NCBI RefSeq assembly: GCF_000764305.2
Contig: NW_025947465.1
Location: 62,001-126,000, forward strand
Origin: Hyalella azteca
Lineage: Eukaryota; Arthropoda; Malacostraca; Amphipoda; Hyalellidae
Length of the DNA stretch: 64,000 nucleotides
Direction of reading: 5' to 3'
The position numbers and the translations under genes are program-made. Below, piece after piece: positions 46,590 to 57,768 of the stretch (within the stretch, counting starts at the first letter, position 1; each line of letters starts with the position of its first letter). The notes under the pieces were generated by a model that had not been told where the DNA came from, made no database searches, and saw nothing but the letters and a program-made list of their open reading frames with translations.

Positions 46590-47540
46590 GGTTGTCCCTA
46601 GCATTTGGTTTTTCATTGCATTATTCACCAGCAGGCACTGTGTGGCAAATATATGGATTTATCCTCTGTTATGAAACCTGTTGTTTCAATAGTAAACTAC
46701 ATTTGTTCTCATGGACTTAAATATTGTAAGTTTTGTGCTTTCTTAGAGCAGATAGAAGCAGAATATCCAAATTTACCCTATCACACTTCCATTTGTTTGC
46801 TTACCTGTGGCAAGGTGTTGTAACAACTTTTTCAACTCTGAGCAGAAATTTTAGTTTTCCTGAATGAAAAGAAACAACCCTATCCACCGAGTATCCACTA
46901 CACACATTGGAAATTAGCTTTTCCTGTGGAACTGATCACACACATTAATGAGTTCAATCTTAGATTGTAAGGCAAAACAGCGCTCATTTGCGACATGTAT
47001 ACCCAAGTGAAGGCGTTTCAACAAAAGCTATTCATGTTTGATACCCATTTGATGAGGAACTGTTTTATGCACTTTCTATGTTGAGAAAAGTTTGAGCAAA
47101 AAAGCTCAATCTTCATTCCTGAGATGATTTACACAAGGCATTATTTGCAATCTGAAACAGCAATTTCATTAACCTTGTGCTGATCTTGATGCATCTGCAG
47201 CAGGATTAAGGATTTTCCAAAATTCTTTTGATTGTGCCTGCCATCTGAACTTCAATTGGAAGCAATTGATCTGCAAGCCAATGACGCGTTGAAGGACAGG
47301 TTCATGTTCAGAGAAGGTAAACTGATCAATTTTAATGTATCTGTCAAGCGATGAATATGCTCATCTACAAGCATTTTTTGTGGTTTTATTTTCATTTTTA
47401 GCACAACCTATTTATGTGAACAAACATTTTCTACAATGAAGGTGTCAAGTCTAGCTACAGGACAGGCTGGACAGCATTATCTGACAAACATTTACAATCA
47501 ATTTTGATGATAGGAAGCATAGTGGCAAGGCATAGAGTTT
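46590..47540 (+). pseudogene. C-terminal part of a GTF2IRD2/ZBED-like hAT transposase
   Basis: Reads FHCIIHQQALCGKYMDLSSV, LEQIEAEYPNLPYHTSICLL, HINEFNLRL, ALICDMYTQVKAFQQKLFMF and finally YLCEQTFSTMKVSSL: the RNase-H-like core end and dimerisation region of Charlie-type hAT transposases. Several stops and frameshifts break it. Together with 40690-41040 it is one relic cut by later insertions; the catalytic middle is absent. Confidence 0.8.
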
Positions 47541-47623
47541 TTTAGACTTTCCTTCAAGTTCAATTTCAAGTCCTACAACTTTATAAGTAGACCAGAAAAG
47601 TATCATGGATACCAGCATCATCA
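47541..47623 (+). mobile_element. 3' flank of the hAT relic, continued at 49170-49270
   Basis: Sequence around TTATAAGTAGACCAGAAAAG matches 52060-52085 behind the assembly gap. The match resumes at 49190-49265 (AAATTAAAAATGAACAGATT), matching 52145-52170, which shows that the block between was inserted later. Confidence 0.7.
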
Positions 47624-49169
47624 CCAGGGAGCAGAAGATGGAAGCAGTGTCGCCAATATATGGGTTTTTAAGCCTAAAGCCTAGCCGACTATTTTCAAAA
47701 TGCGTCGCCGGTAATTTTCAATGAAAAGCCATTTATGCTGAGTAATCAAAAACTATTTACAAGCCACAAACTTATTTACAAGATTGCATGCACGTGTTAC
47801 CCCAAATAGAGATGCAAAAAAATGTTTTTTTCCAGAGTGTTTTTTAGTAAGAAAACGTTTTTTTATGTGTTTTTTTTTTTTGTTTGTTTTTTATTGTTTT
47901 TTTTCTTTCGTGTATTTATTTGGGATCAATATATCTATACCCTTAATATACATTGAAATGATGTGTTTTTAAATCTTATTTAACATATCTCATGTGTGAT
48001 TTATAATTTATCAAGCCTAATACTTCAAGTTCAAAGCTTAAAAGGGTAAATAAACAAATTTTTCATTTCCTTATTGTACTCAAAAATCAAAGTACTGTAT
48101 GCAAAAAATACAAAAAATAAATATTTTCAAAGCATTCCATTTTCAGTCACTCACCATGACCTATGAGTCTAAGACTATTTTCAGTCCCTCCCAACCAGAT
48201 ACCAGACTCTGATATCAAAATCTGTAGAAAAAATAAAAGCATCTAAAAAAAGTACTCCATTTCAAGTAAACATATTGAAGTCACTTGTGGTATGTGACGT
48301 GGGTCACGTGCCTCATTGAGTCGGCATCACTCACCATGACTCGTGAGGCATGATTCACTCAGAGTCACTATCACTTATCACTGTATCACCAAGACTTGGA
48401 AGAGTATCTTCTTGTTGATCTCCATCAGGGTCATGAACATCATCCATGTCCGTATGGCTGTCAGTGTCACTGTCTGACTCATTTTGATGCTCTTGGTTTA
48501 AGCCTGCAGTTGTTAACAATCGCGGCCATTTTTCTGAGGCTGAAGGCAATGCAGCAGGTTCATTATCGGCATCGTTGATCAATTGTAGGTTATGCCCTAT
48601 ATACACCAATTTGCCCGCCCTCTCTGCTGTCAATCTATTCCACCTGTCACCTATCATCCTGTGGCCCTCAGGTAAAGTGATTATGGATTTATTTGCATTT
48701 ATTTATGTTTTTCTAAAAAAAAACAATAAAAAACATGTTTTTTTAGGCTGATGTTTTTTATTAAAAAAAAATGTTTTTTTATTAAAAAAACATGAGTGTT
48801 TTTTTACGTCGCATCTCTAACCCCAAATAACTAATTTTACCCTAAAAACAGCCCAATTGTACAGCAAGTGTCAACTGAACATGTGATGATGCAGTCTGAC
48901 CACTCTAATGTGACCACAACTACATTTTGTTTACATTTTTTGGTGGGAACTCATCGCAACCGATTTTTGGACAAGCTTTACTGCATCCTGATCCATCCAA
49001 CATACCGGAAACCTTACTTTTTTTCTAAATAGTTGGCTGAAGACTGACAAATATATTAAATGCAAGAATTACAATCTAAATGTGTTGGCAAGATCTTCTG
49101 AAGGCGTAAATTTTGCTACTGAAGCGTCGCCAAAGATCTTGCAATATTCATCCACTCTCTGCACAGTGG
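47624..49169 (-). mobile_element. Non-autonomous DNA transposon (hAT-like), copy 2, with nested insertion
   Basis: Inverted copy of the element at 40023-40550. Its ends read CCAGGGAGCAGAAGATGG and, from the other side, CCACTGTGCAGAGAGTGG, and it is flanked by CATCATCA (47616-47623 and 49170-49177), which is simple sequence and therefore a weaker target duplication. Its middle is interrupted by the 1013-bp hAT element at 47807-48819. Confidence 0.75.
47807..48819 (-). mobile_element. Internally deleted hAT transposon
   Basis: Terminal inverted repeats TAGAGATGC / GCATCTCTA and an exact 8-bp target duplication ACCCCAAA (47799-47806 and 48820-48827) define the element. Both ends are rich in T or A runs. 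Inside, on - at 48657-48355, 100 codons read DRWNRLTAERAGKLVYIGHN and then an acidic Ser/Asp tail, which is the C-terminal dimerisation end of a hAT transposase. The rest of the transposase is missing, so it depends on a helper. The uninterrupted site is present in the sister copy near 40370. Confidence 0.9.
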
Positions 49170-49270
49170 CATCATCATACATGATACATAGGATATTGGC
49201 GTAAATCTTGAGTAAATGAGAAAATTAAAAATGAACAGATTCTAGAATTTTTACTGGTTTGCCACTATGA

Positions 49271-50562
49271 TAGGAAGCAGTAATTTTGATCCAGAAGGAC
49301 TAGAACTCAATGCTATTTTGCTGGAAAAGAAACAATTTCTTTCCTCTTGTTACTGCTGTTTCACATTAAATATTTTTTTCAGATTACACTCTAATAATTA
49401 TAGCCATAATTAGGTATTATGTCCCCTCTGTATATAGGCTAGGAGCAGTGCATATCACGTCAATTATTGATTAGGATTAAAGATTAAGCAAAAAAGATGA
49501 GACGAAAGATAGTGCATATAGTTGCTCTGTAACACTAAGTGCAGAAAAAATATTTATTCATGTGCTAATTTTCACAACCACATTTTATTAGTAATTTGTG
49601 CAACTCTCCCTCCACTCATGAGCTTCTCTGGCCCAGAAAGACAAAGGTTTCACTTTTCAGAAAGCTTGCTCTTGGCCCTTTGTGAAAAAAGTTTGGAGAC
49701 CCCTGCTCTTACTCTTAGACCAGTGTGGAATTCCAGAGGGGTAATATATTAACTGGTACACATAGCAAATCGGAAAGCAGGACCCAAAAATCTGGAACGT
49801 CCAGCACACTTCCACTTTCAGTCCATCATCATCACTGATGAGTCTCTGCAAGATGCCACAGCTGTTTCATTGAAAAAACAGCGCTTGCATCATCACAGTA
49901 ACAAGAATCCAATCAACGCTTGAACGCATCCAATGCAACAGTCACAAGAATTCAATCAATGCTTGAACGCGTCCAACATACTGTCACAGGGATCCAATCA
50001 CCGCTAGAACGTGTGCAACGTCACTGCCACTGGAATCCAATCAGTGATAGAAAGCTAGAAAGGACCGCCTCAAATGCACATAATGTTAACGCACTGATGC
50101 TAACTTAATGCGTAATGATACAATTCTTATTTCAAGAGCATAATACAATAGTGTAGTTATGTCATTATTGATGGAAATCACGAAGAATAACATCTTCACT
50201 ATGTACACTCACTCACAAATACATGAAAAACTGCCTATGATTTAATCCACAAATACAAAACTGACCACTGATGCAATCAGCTGAGACATACAATCTCCTT
50301 TTGTTGCAATCAGCTGAACAAAAAATGTAAACAAAGAAGGTAGCAGGGATACCAACTACACCGGCAACTAATGTGAAACCGACATCAATATAGTCATGTG
50401 AAAAAATGAAAGATACAAATTCTTCTACGTTAAAAATTCATCAGTAACTGACATTCAACAGAAATCAGAATGGTTTAATAACCTTTGTAAATATTATACA
50501 TGCATGCAGAATCAATCGTGTGCAACAGTGGCAGGAATCTAATGATGGTTAGTGGTTAGTTC
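49271..50562. other. Spacer before the assembly gap
   Basis: No exon recognised. It includes the tandem array at 49880-50060. Confidence 0.5.
49880..50060. repeat. About four units of a 42-43 bp tandem repeat
   Basis: Units are built around GAATCCAATCAACGCTTGAA and CGCATCCAATGCAACAGTCA. A further single unit (CGTGTGCAACAGTGGCAGG) stands at about 50515-50540 just before the gap, so the gap itself may contain more of this array. Confidence 0.85.
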
Positions 50563-51367
50563 NNNNNNNNNNNNNNNNNNNNNNNNNNNNNNNNNNNNNN
50601 NNNNNNNNNNNNNNNNNNNNNNNNNNNNNNNNNNNNNNNNNNNNNNNNNNNNNNNNNNNNNNNNNNNNNNNNNNNNNNNNNNNNNNNNNNNNNNNNNNNN
50701 NNNNNNNNNNNNNNNNNNNNNNNNNNNNNNNNNNNNNNNNNNNNNNNNNNNNNNNNNNNNNNNNNNNNNNNNNNNNNNNNNNNNNNNNNNNNNNNNNNNN
50801 NNNNNNNNNNNNNNNNNNNNNNNNNNNNNNNNNNNNNNNNNNNNNNNNNNNNNNNNNNNNNNNNNNNNNNNNNNNNNNNNNNNNNNNNNNNNNNNNNNNN
50901 NNNNNNNNNNNNNNNNNNNNNNNNNNNNNNNNNNNNNNNNNNNNNNNNNNNNNNNNNNNNNNNNNNNNNNNNNNNNNNNNNNNNNNNNNNNNNNNNNNNN
51001 NNNNNNNNNNNNNNNNNNNNNNNNNNNNNNNNNNNNNNNNNNNNNNNNNNNNNNNNNNNNNNNNNNNNNNNNNNNNNNNNNNNNNNNNNNNNNNNNNNNN
51101 NNNNNNNNNNNNNNNNNNNNNNNNNNNNNNNNNNNNNNNNNNNNNNNNNNNNNNNNNNNNNNNNNNNNNNNNNNNNNNNNNNNNNNNNNNNNNNNNNNNN
51201 NNNNNNNNNNNNNNNNNNNNNNNNNNNNNNNNNNNNNNNNNNNNNNNNNNNNNNNNNNNNNNNNNNNNNNNNNNNNNNNNNNNNNNNNNNNNNNNNNNNN
51301 NNNNNNNNNNNNNNNNNNNNNNNNNNNNNNNNNNNNNNNNNNNNNNNNNNNNNNNNNNNNNNNNNNN
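50563..51367. other. Assembly gap (805 N)
   Basis: A run of N only. The reading frame that appears to span it is an artefact. Confidence 1.
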
Positions 51368-51984
51368 GTGCTGTTCTTACTCCGATCTCCAGTTTCTCCT
51401 CGAGTGGATTAATGATAAGTGATAACTGACTAAGCTAGTCGTCATTTTATGAGCATAGTAACTTTACTAACTTAGTAAGTAATATTTATTCGTGAATCGT
51501 GATCATTCCTGAATAGGTAGTTGCATCCAGTAATCTACTTTCATATCTCCTGTAAATGGCTCCATCGCGTAAGTCTCGTAGCAGTTCTCCCTTTCTTGGC
51601 TATAACTGTTGACTGATTTCTGCTTTCAGTGCACCATTCTGAAAAAAATTAGATTAGGATCAGTTTGTTAATGAAAAACCTTGAAACCCTAGTGGGAAGC
51701 AAAAAACCTAGATCTAGGTTTTTTCTGCTTCAGAGCGCCACAGTGCCTGCGGAGTGCCTGCTGGAGTGCTGGCTCTACATGCCCAAGGATTTGCTGAAAA
51801 ACCACCATGGTGTTGCCTGCCTTGAGATTCATACGATCATAACTACCGTAACCAAAGCCAATTTCTGACGGCCTGCAAACCTGTTTCTAGTTGCCTGGAA
51901 CATTTTTTTTCTAAGGCAGAATGCTTTTTTTATGTGAACCATGAATTTTAGAATTTCAGCCTGTCTTAGACATAGGTGTCAAAG

Positions 51985-52180
51985 CTGCAAAAGCAGAGTT
52001 TTTAGACTCTTCCAGTCTTCCTCAACCTCAACTCAAGTTCATTTTTGAGTCCTATAAGTAGGTAGACCAGTAAAGTATCTTGGATGCCAGAATTAGCCTA
52101 TCATACCTACATAAGAAACCTGTTAAAATCTTGAGTACCTAAATGAGGAAATTAAAAATGAACTGATTCTAAAAAATCAC
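51985..52180 (+). mobile_element. Second copy of the hAT relic 3' flank
   Basis: Matches 47545-47615 and 49190-49270 (for example AGAGTTTTTAGACT, GTAGACCAG, AGTATCTTGGATGCCAG, AAATTAAAAATGAAC) without the 1.5-kb insertion, so it provides a related empty site. Confidence 0.7.
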
Positions 52181-54269
52181 TGGTGGGGCACCAGGGGCAC
52201 TATGCGTGAGTGCTCTAGTCTAGGCTAGGTAATAGAAAAAAAAAATAAAATGTGTTTTGCAACTTCAAATAATCCACTCCACCTTAAATATTATCAAGAG
52301 CTTTGTTGCTTCCAAATACATAGCTAATGGTCAATTTAGAAATAATTTTATATTATTTTAGATTTTAGAATAAAGCTTTATAAACCAACAATCTAGGACT
52401 TCTAGGTTACCTAAAGGCTAAACCTAAGGCGCCACCTTGACTTGCAAGTTTCAGAATTCGACTCATAGTGACATAGAATTTTATTGGCTAAATAACAAGA
52501 TACGATTATACGAATAATACGATATACAATGAATGCCAGAATGAATCCCTCCAAGTTATTTAGGAGTCCTGTAATCCTGGAGGGTAATTTGACAATTCTC
52601 AAACTCAGGCTTTAGTTCACGGAAACGAAATCATTTCTAAGATCTTTCCAGTTCCAGCACCAGCAGAGCGTAAATGGTCTTCACACGCAGTGCAGGATAA
52701 CGGTTCTTCCTGTTGTTCACGTTTAGTTCCAAGTGGGAAGTAAATATGATGCATGTCAAAAGTAGTCTAGCTCATTGAGCAAGTGGTCGACATGAAATTC
52801 CTTAAAGTTAAAGACACTCTCTTGATACCTTCACAACAGGTATTCATTACATTATTTGATTTTAATTCATACAGAAGCCATATCACTAACGAGCCAAAAA
52901 GTCGCTTAACAAGTGCCCCTTTTAAATAACTTATACTATTCATATGCCATCTTGCACCAAAGTGTCCTTTGTTTAGCTAAAAATGCACAATCGCTCATAT
53001 ATATGTCAAAGTTTGATAGCCTATTTGTATTCGGGAACCATATAGGCAAAAGGGCTATTCCTGTCTTTCGAGCGCGTATTTACGACAATTATCGTTTTGG
53101 GTTATTCTGGACGTCATCTTATATTATCTCAATGACTCATCATATTTTGAAAATTAAGTCAATGAAAATTTTCAATAAATATGTAAAATTTGAATTTTAA
53201 ATTGCCTCTCTTTAAATAATATTCTTCAAGTTTTTGATTATTAACAACATCCGGGATGCTTCTAAAACTGCATGGATAATTATCGGTTTCGGGAAACGAC
53301 AGAGAGACCTTGATAATTCCGAAACCTCTTTCTATTCGTATGTCAGTATTATGAAACGAAGTCAAGTAGGTACATCTGAGTTGTTTATATATCAATTTCG
53401 TGAGTATATATAGTGGTATCAGCTTTGATTAGGCCCTGTTGGTGTAACGCCGATTCTCAACCATTCCGATTTCTACCAGATTTTTCACATTTAATTGACT
53501 TTGGTCTAGTCTCTTTCACAACTAAAATGGAAATCTTAACCACACCATCCTATTGAGCTCACCACAACTTAAAAAATTACGTTGTTTGCACAAGCTATTC
53601 AAGCATTTTTCATCAGGTTTCACTCCAGGATTTCCAGGACTACCATTTCATCCAAGACGTTCTATGTTGTTGTTAGACGCTCTAAGTAGCTTTTGTCCTT
53701 AGGACTTAGGAAAAATCTTCAAGATCTGCTCAGGTTTTGTGCCGTCGCCGCCATATCACGTGCCCGTGCTCCAGTACAAGACTAACAACTAAAACGTATC
53801 CAGAGTAAGTCGAATGTGTGCCGAAAGATGCGATCTAAGCTCGCTTTTGCAGCAGCTTTTACTATGTGTTCATTAAAATTCAGGTCTTTCTTAACCAGTA
53901 CTAGTATATTTTCATTGCCCAGACTCCCAGAGCACCTATGCCTCTCATGGTGTAAAGGAGGCTGATGCTTGAGCTTCTGACCGAGGTGGGACGCGGCATC
54001 TTTCGGAGCGAAGGTCCTTTGCTACTTTCTACAGCTTTCATCAAATTCTCATCACACTCGAGGAAACTCCCAAATGTTCGGAAACTTTGCATGATTTTCT
54101 AATTAAATGCCTAAAAGCGGACATAAGTGAAAATAAAATTACCCTTTTCATTCCATCAAGGTTTTGAAAATAAAACGAAATTTGTAGCTAACGAACTTTG
54201 TACTCATTTTCAGTATATATATTTAACTGTCGGAAACGCCAACTAGAGCGCTGACTGTTCACGGTATGG

Positions 54270-54340
54270 AAGAAGTGTATGGGCAGGGTGGCCCAGTGGT
54301 TAAAGTTCAGAGTACCAGGATCAAATCCTCCACGACTAAT
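54270..54340 (+). repeat. tRNA-like fragment
   Basis: A perfect A box TGGCCCAGTGG and a B-box-like GGATCAAATCC are present, but only 18 bp lie between them, too few for a tRNA. Probably a decayed tRNA-derived SINE or tRNA pseudogene. Confidence 0.4.
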
Positions 54341-57300
54341 TCAATATAAGAGTGTGTATTAGATTACCCACTTATGCAACATATCTGGATAACAATAAAC
54401 GAAGAGAGAGAATTTTATATTCAAAATTACGGCATCACTATTGACTAGGATATGACATTGATTGCCAAAATTATTTAGAAACCTCCTTTTTGCGTGAAGC
54501 GTTTGTATGCGATTGAGGAATGTTTGTGAAGCACAAAGAGACAACGTTCTTATACATATAAATTAGAAAAAAATAACTTCAATTTTGTTTAAATAAATCA
54601 TTAAAATGTCTCATTTAGTAGCACTTAATTTAGTTCAAAAACATGAAGTAGGTCATTAGTTTAACAGTTAAGTACTTAAATCCAATCGGGAAAGTTGAAA
54701 CGCTTGTTCAACGCGGTGGATTGAACTCGGCTACTGGACGCCCGACTTCAGAGTTGAGTTCCATCGGCCCGCCTGAAAAAAATAACGTTACGGGCTACGA
54801 GCTAAAAAGTTATAAATATATGCTATAAAACTTATAAAATTATCTAACAACGGACAGCAGCAATGATTATAAAGCGACAAACTGTAAAACGGTAAAATGA
54901 AAAAAACTACTCGTGCGAGTGAAAAGTTCGAGCTTTCTAAAAATATCTACAAAAAGTTCTGTTACCGTGGAATGAAAATCGCGGAGTATAAAAAATTCTT
55001 ATTCTCAAAAAAGTGCTTTACGAGTCTCAAAACTTTGATTTGCTTCCCAAAGTTTAGGTAAGTTTCTATGCTGTCAAGGCACACCGTAGGGCCGGGTGTA
55101 GGGATGGGAATAAACTTCAAGTCCGAATGACATATTCCTCATGATGCAGTTCGGAAATGAGGCTTAAGAAACTTGGCCGTCCGTGGCTGAATGAGAGATA
55201 CTAGCAATACCGTACATTTAGCACTGGGAAAAAATCGTTTTAATGGAGATGCATTCATTACAATGGTTCCATCAAGTGCACGTTTATGACATCTTCCGTG
55301 TCACTAAAGCTTAAAAGTCATCTCGAAGTCTCCGCATCCACATTAATTATCATATGAGTTATAAGGTACACGCTTCAAGTTTAAAATCGGACTGTCGCCT
55401 GTGCTACTCAGAGGTTTTCAGTGCACATACGCATGAATAAGCATTAGCGCTCATTTAAGAGCAACAATTACCGAAGATTTGCGGCTTAGGCCTTCGACCT
55501 AGTCTTGGAACCAATAGATTGACTCACAGCAACTTGTACGTTTTGCCATAGATAAATTTCTTTATTTTTATAATAACGTAGTACCTCGATTAATATCACC
55601 ATTGTAATTATTCCTCACGACGCACGAGACTCGTCAACGAAATTGTAAGGCTGACATCAATTTGGCATTTCCTAAATCAAACCAAATGAATATTATAAGT
55701 TTAGTGCTTCCTCTTCTAATTTTAGAAAAATAGGCCTAATCAGTTTTCTAAAAAAAACCTGCGCCTCGCGAATTGCCATCATTAAATGAGCACATAACTG
55801 GTAACAATGTCTTATTCTTACTAATTTTAATTATCACCCCATATTTACATTCATGCAAGATAAAGTGTTAAAATTGGCAACTTATTAAGTCAGAAATTTT
55901 TTAAACAAACGTCCAATTCATTCAGAATTTGATAGTACATTCAAAATGTCATCCTATCGTTTTTTTTCTCCAAATGGAACGATAAACATTTTTTGAAAAC
56001 ATCTCAAGAATGCAAGGTTATTATTTCAGGACAGTTCTAAAGAGCAGCAACATTTCTGAACGTTCAGGGCACGTGGGCAACGCTAAAGAAGCGGTTGATA
56101 ATTGGGTAAATTAAAGAGCTTAATGTTCATCAACGTTTCTTTCGGACTGAAGCACACTTCAAACATCGCGTATTGGATGGAATTGCATTCATGAATTGGA
56201 AATCGGTTTTTGAAATGGGTAGAACAACGACGTGATCGATGGAATACTGGTCAATAAGAAATAAAATGAAGAAAGATGCTATATAATTACTAAATGAAAT
56301 TAAAATCTCATTTGGAATGGTACAAAGCTAAAACATGCTAGAATGATAGTAAAAAATGAATAAAATAATATTATATGGCATGAAAAATCTATAAATTAGC
56401 TTTTCAGTATGAACACGAAAAAATGTCAAGTCTAAATGAGTTTCAATTCGAAATTTCGACGCCCAAAACAAGTTTACCTCACAAAACTTGCGGGAAATTT
56501 CCGCCCATGTCACACTTGAATTAATAAACCTTATTGGCAACCTAAGGATTCATGATAAAGAGCTGTAATCCTTCTTTAACACTCCTTTTAAGCTGCATGT
56601 AGTTGATGCATTCTTATGAGTAGACAATAGTGTACTAAAAGCGACTTCATAAGCAGCACTTTAAAGTAGCACATACGCTCAGAAGTATTTAATAGTCATG
56701 GAGACAATTACTGATAACTGCAATCAACTGCATTAATGGAAATGCAAGGGAATTAAATTTAATTCATCAATGGAAATGGCAAGTTGAAGCCCTGCAACAT
56801 GTCCCTGTTGCTACGAGGGTTAAATGGTCGAGAACTAGAATGTTCCAAGGAACCAAAACATGTTTAAATAATAACAACAATTATCTAGGATGCATTACTC
56901 ACATCAAGAACACTTAGTTATTTCAGATCAATTGGTGCCCATTTACTGCCCAATACACAAACCTGGAATCAATCGTAGAGACGACTTACAAGCTTGCCAA
57001 TTGCATTACAAATTTATGGCGCAGGTCAAGTAATAACAGTCCAGTTCAGGGAAACCCTACAAAGATTACCTACAAGCAGCGCGGTGAATGCAAGCTCAAC
57101 ATTGATGATCAGATCTTGAAATAATCGTCACTCAGCGTTTGTTTGCCAACGGCTTACCCAATCCATCGTAAAGCAAATAAATTATTCTCCAATTAATAAC
57201 AAAGCAAATCTGGAGCTGCCCTGTTTGTGTTCATTTGATTATACGACACAAAAGATTTGAATTGAGGAAAATAATTTTTCCGGGTGTTTGATTATTCACG

Positions 57301-57768
57301 AATGAAATAATTTATCTGACAATGTGTATCCATATTTACTAGCATTTGCTTGTCCCAAGCGAGCTAATTGATAATTGTAATAAAGTTTGTCACAAATTAC
57401 AACATTAACAACCATTACCTAACGGGTAACCAAACAAATTCAACTTTGAAACGTCGACACTAATCATAGTGGCGAACGACAGCCATTGCCAAATCCACAC
57501 ATTGCAAAACTTTAAATACGTTATTTTTTGACCAACATCGCAACAAACAGCTTCTGAATTTAAATCCATTCAAGGATATTAGCGAATATACAAGCATAGA
57601 ACCCATCAAGTTTGACGCAATTTCCCTTGATATAATTTAATGACCGAGCAAAATGGCTGAATTTCATAACCTTGTCAACAGCCAAGACGAAAACATTAAT
57701 TGTGATGGTTATATGGAAACAAGTTCACAGATGACACAGATACATTAACGTAGACGAGAACAAGCTTG

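Larger units (their letters stand above)
51368..57768. other. Spacer downstream of LUC7L
   Basis: No exon recognised. A second, uninterrupted copy of the hAT relic's 3' flank lies at about 51985-52180 and a tRNA-like fragment at 54270-54340. Another tRNA-like B box on - (GAGTTCAATCC, near 54722-54732) suggests a second SINE remnant. The last few hundred bases before 57768 must hold the LUC7L 3' UTR. Confidence 0.5.

Noticed and set aside
50552..51412. A 286-codon reading frame
   Set aside because: It consists almost entirely of N from the assembly gap.
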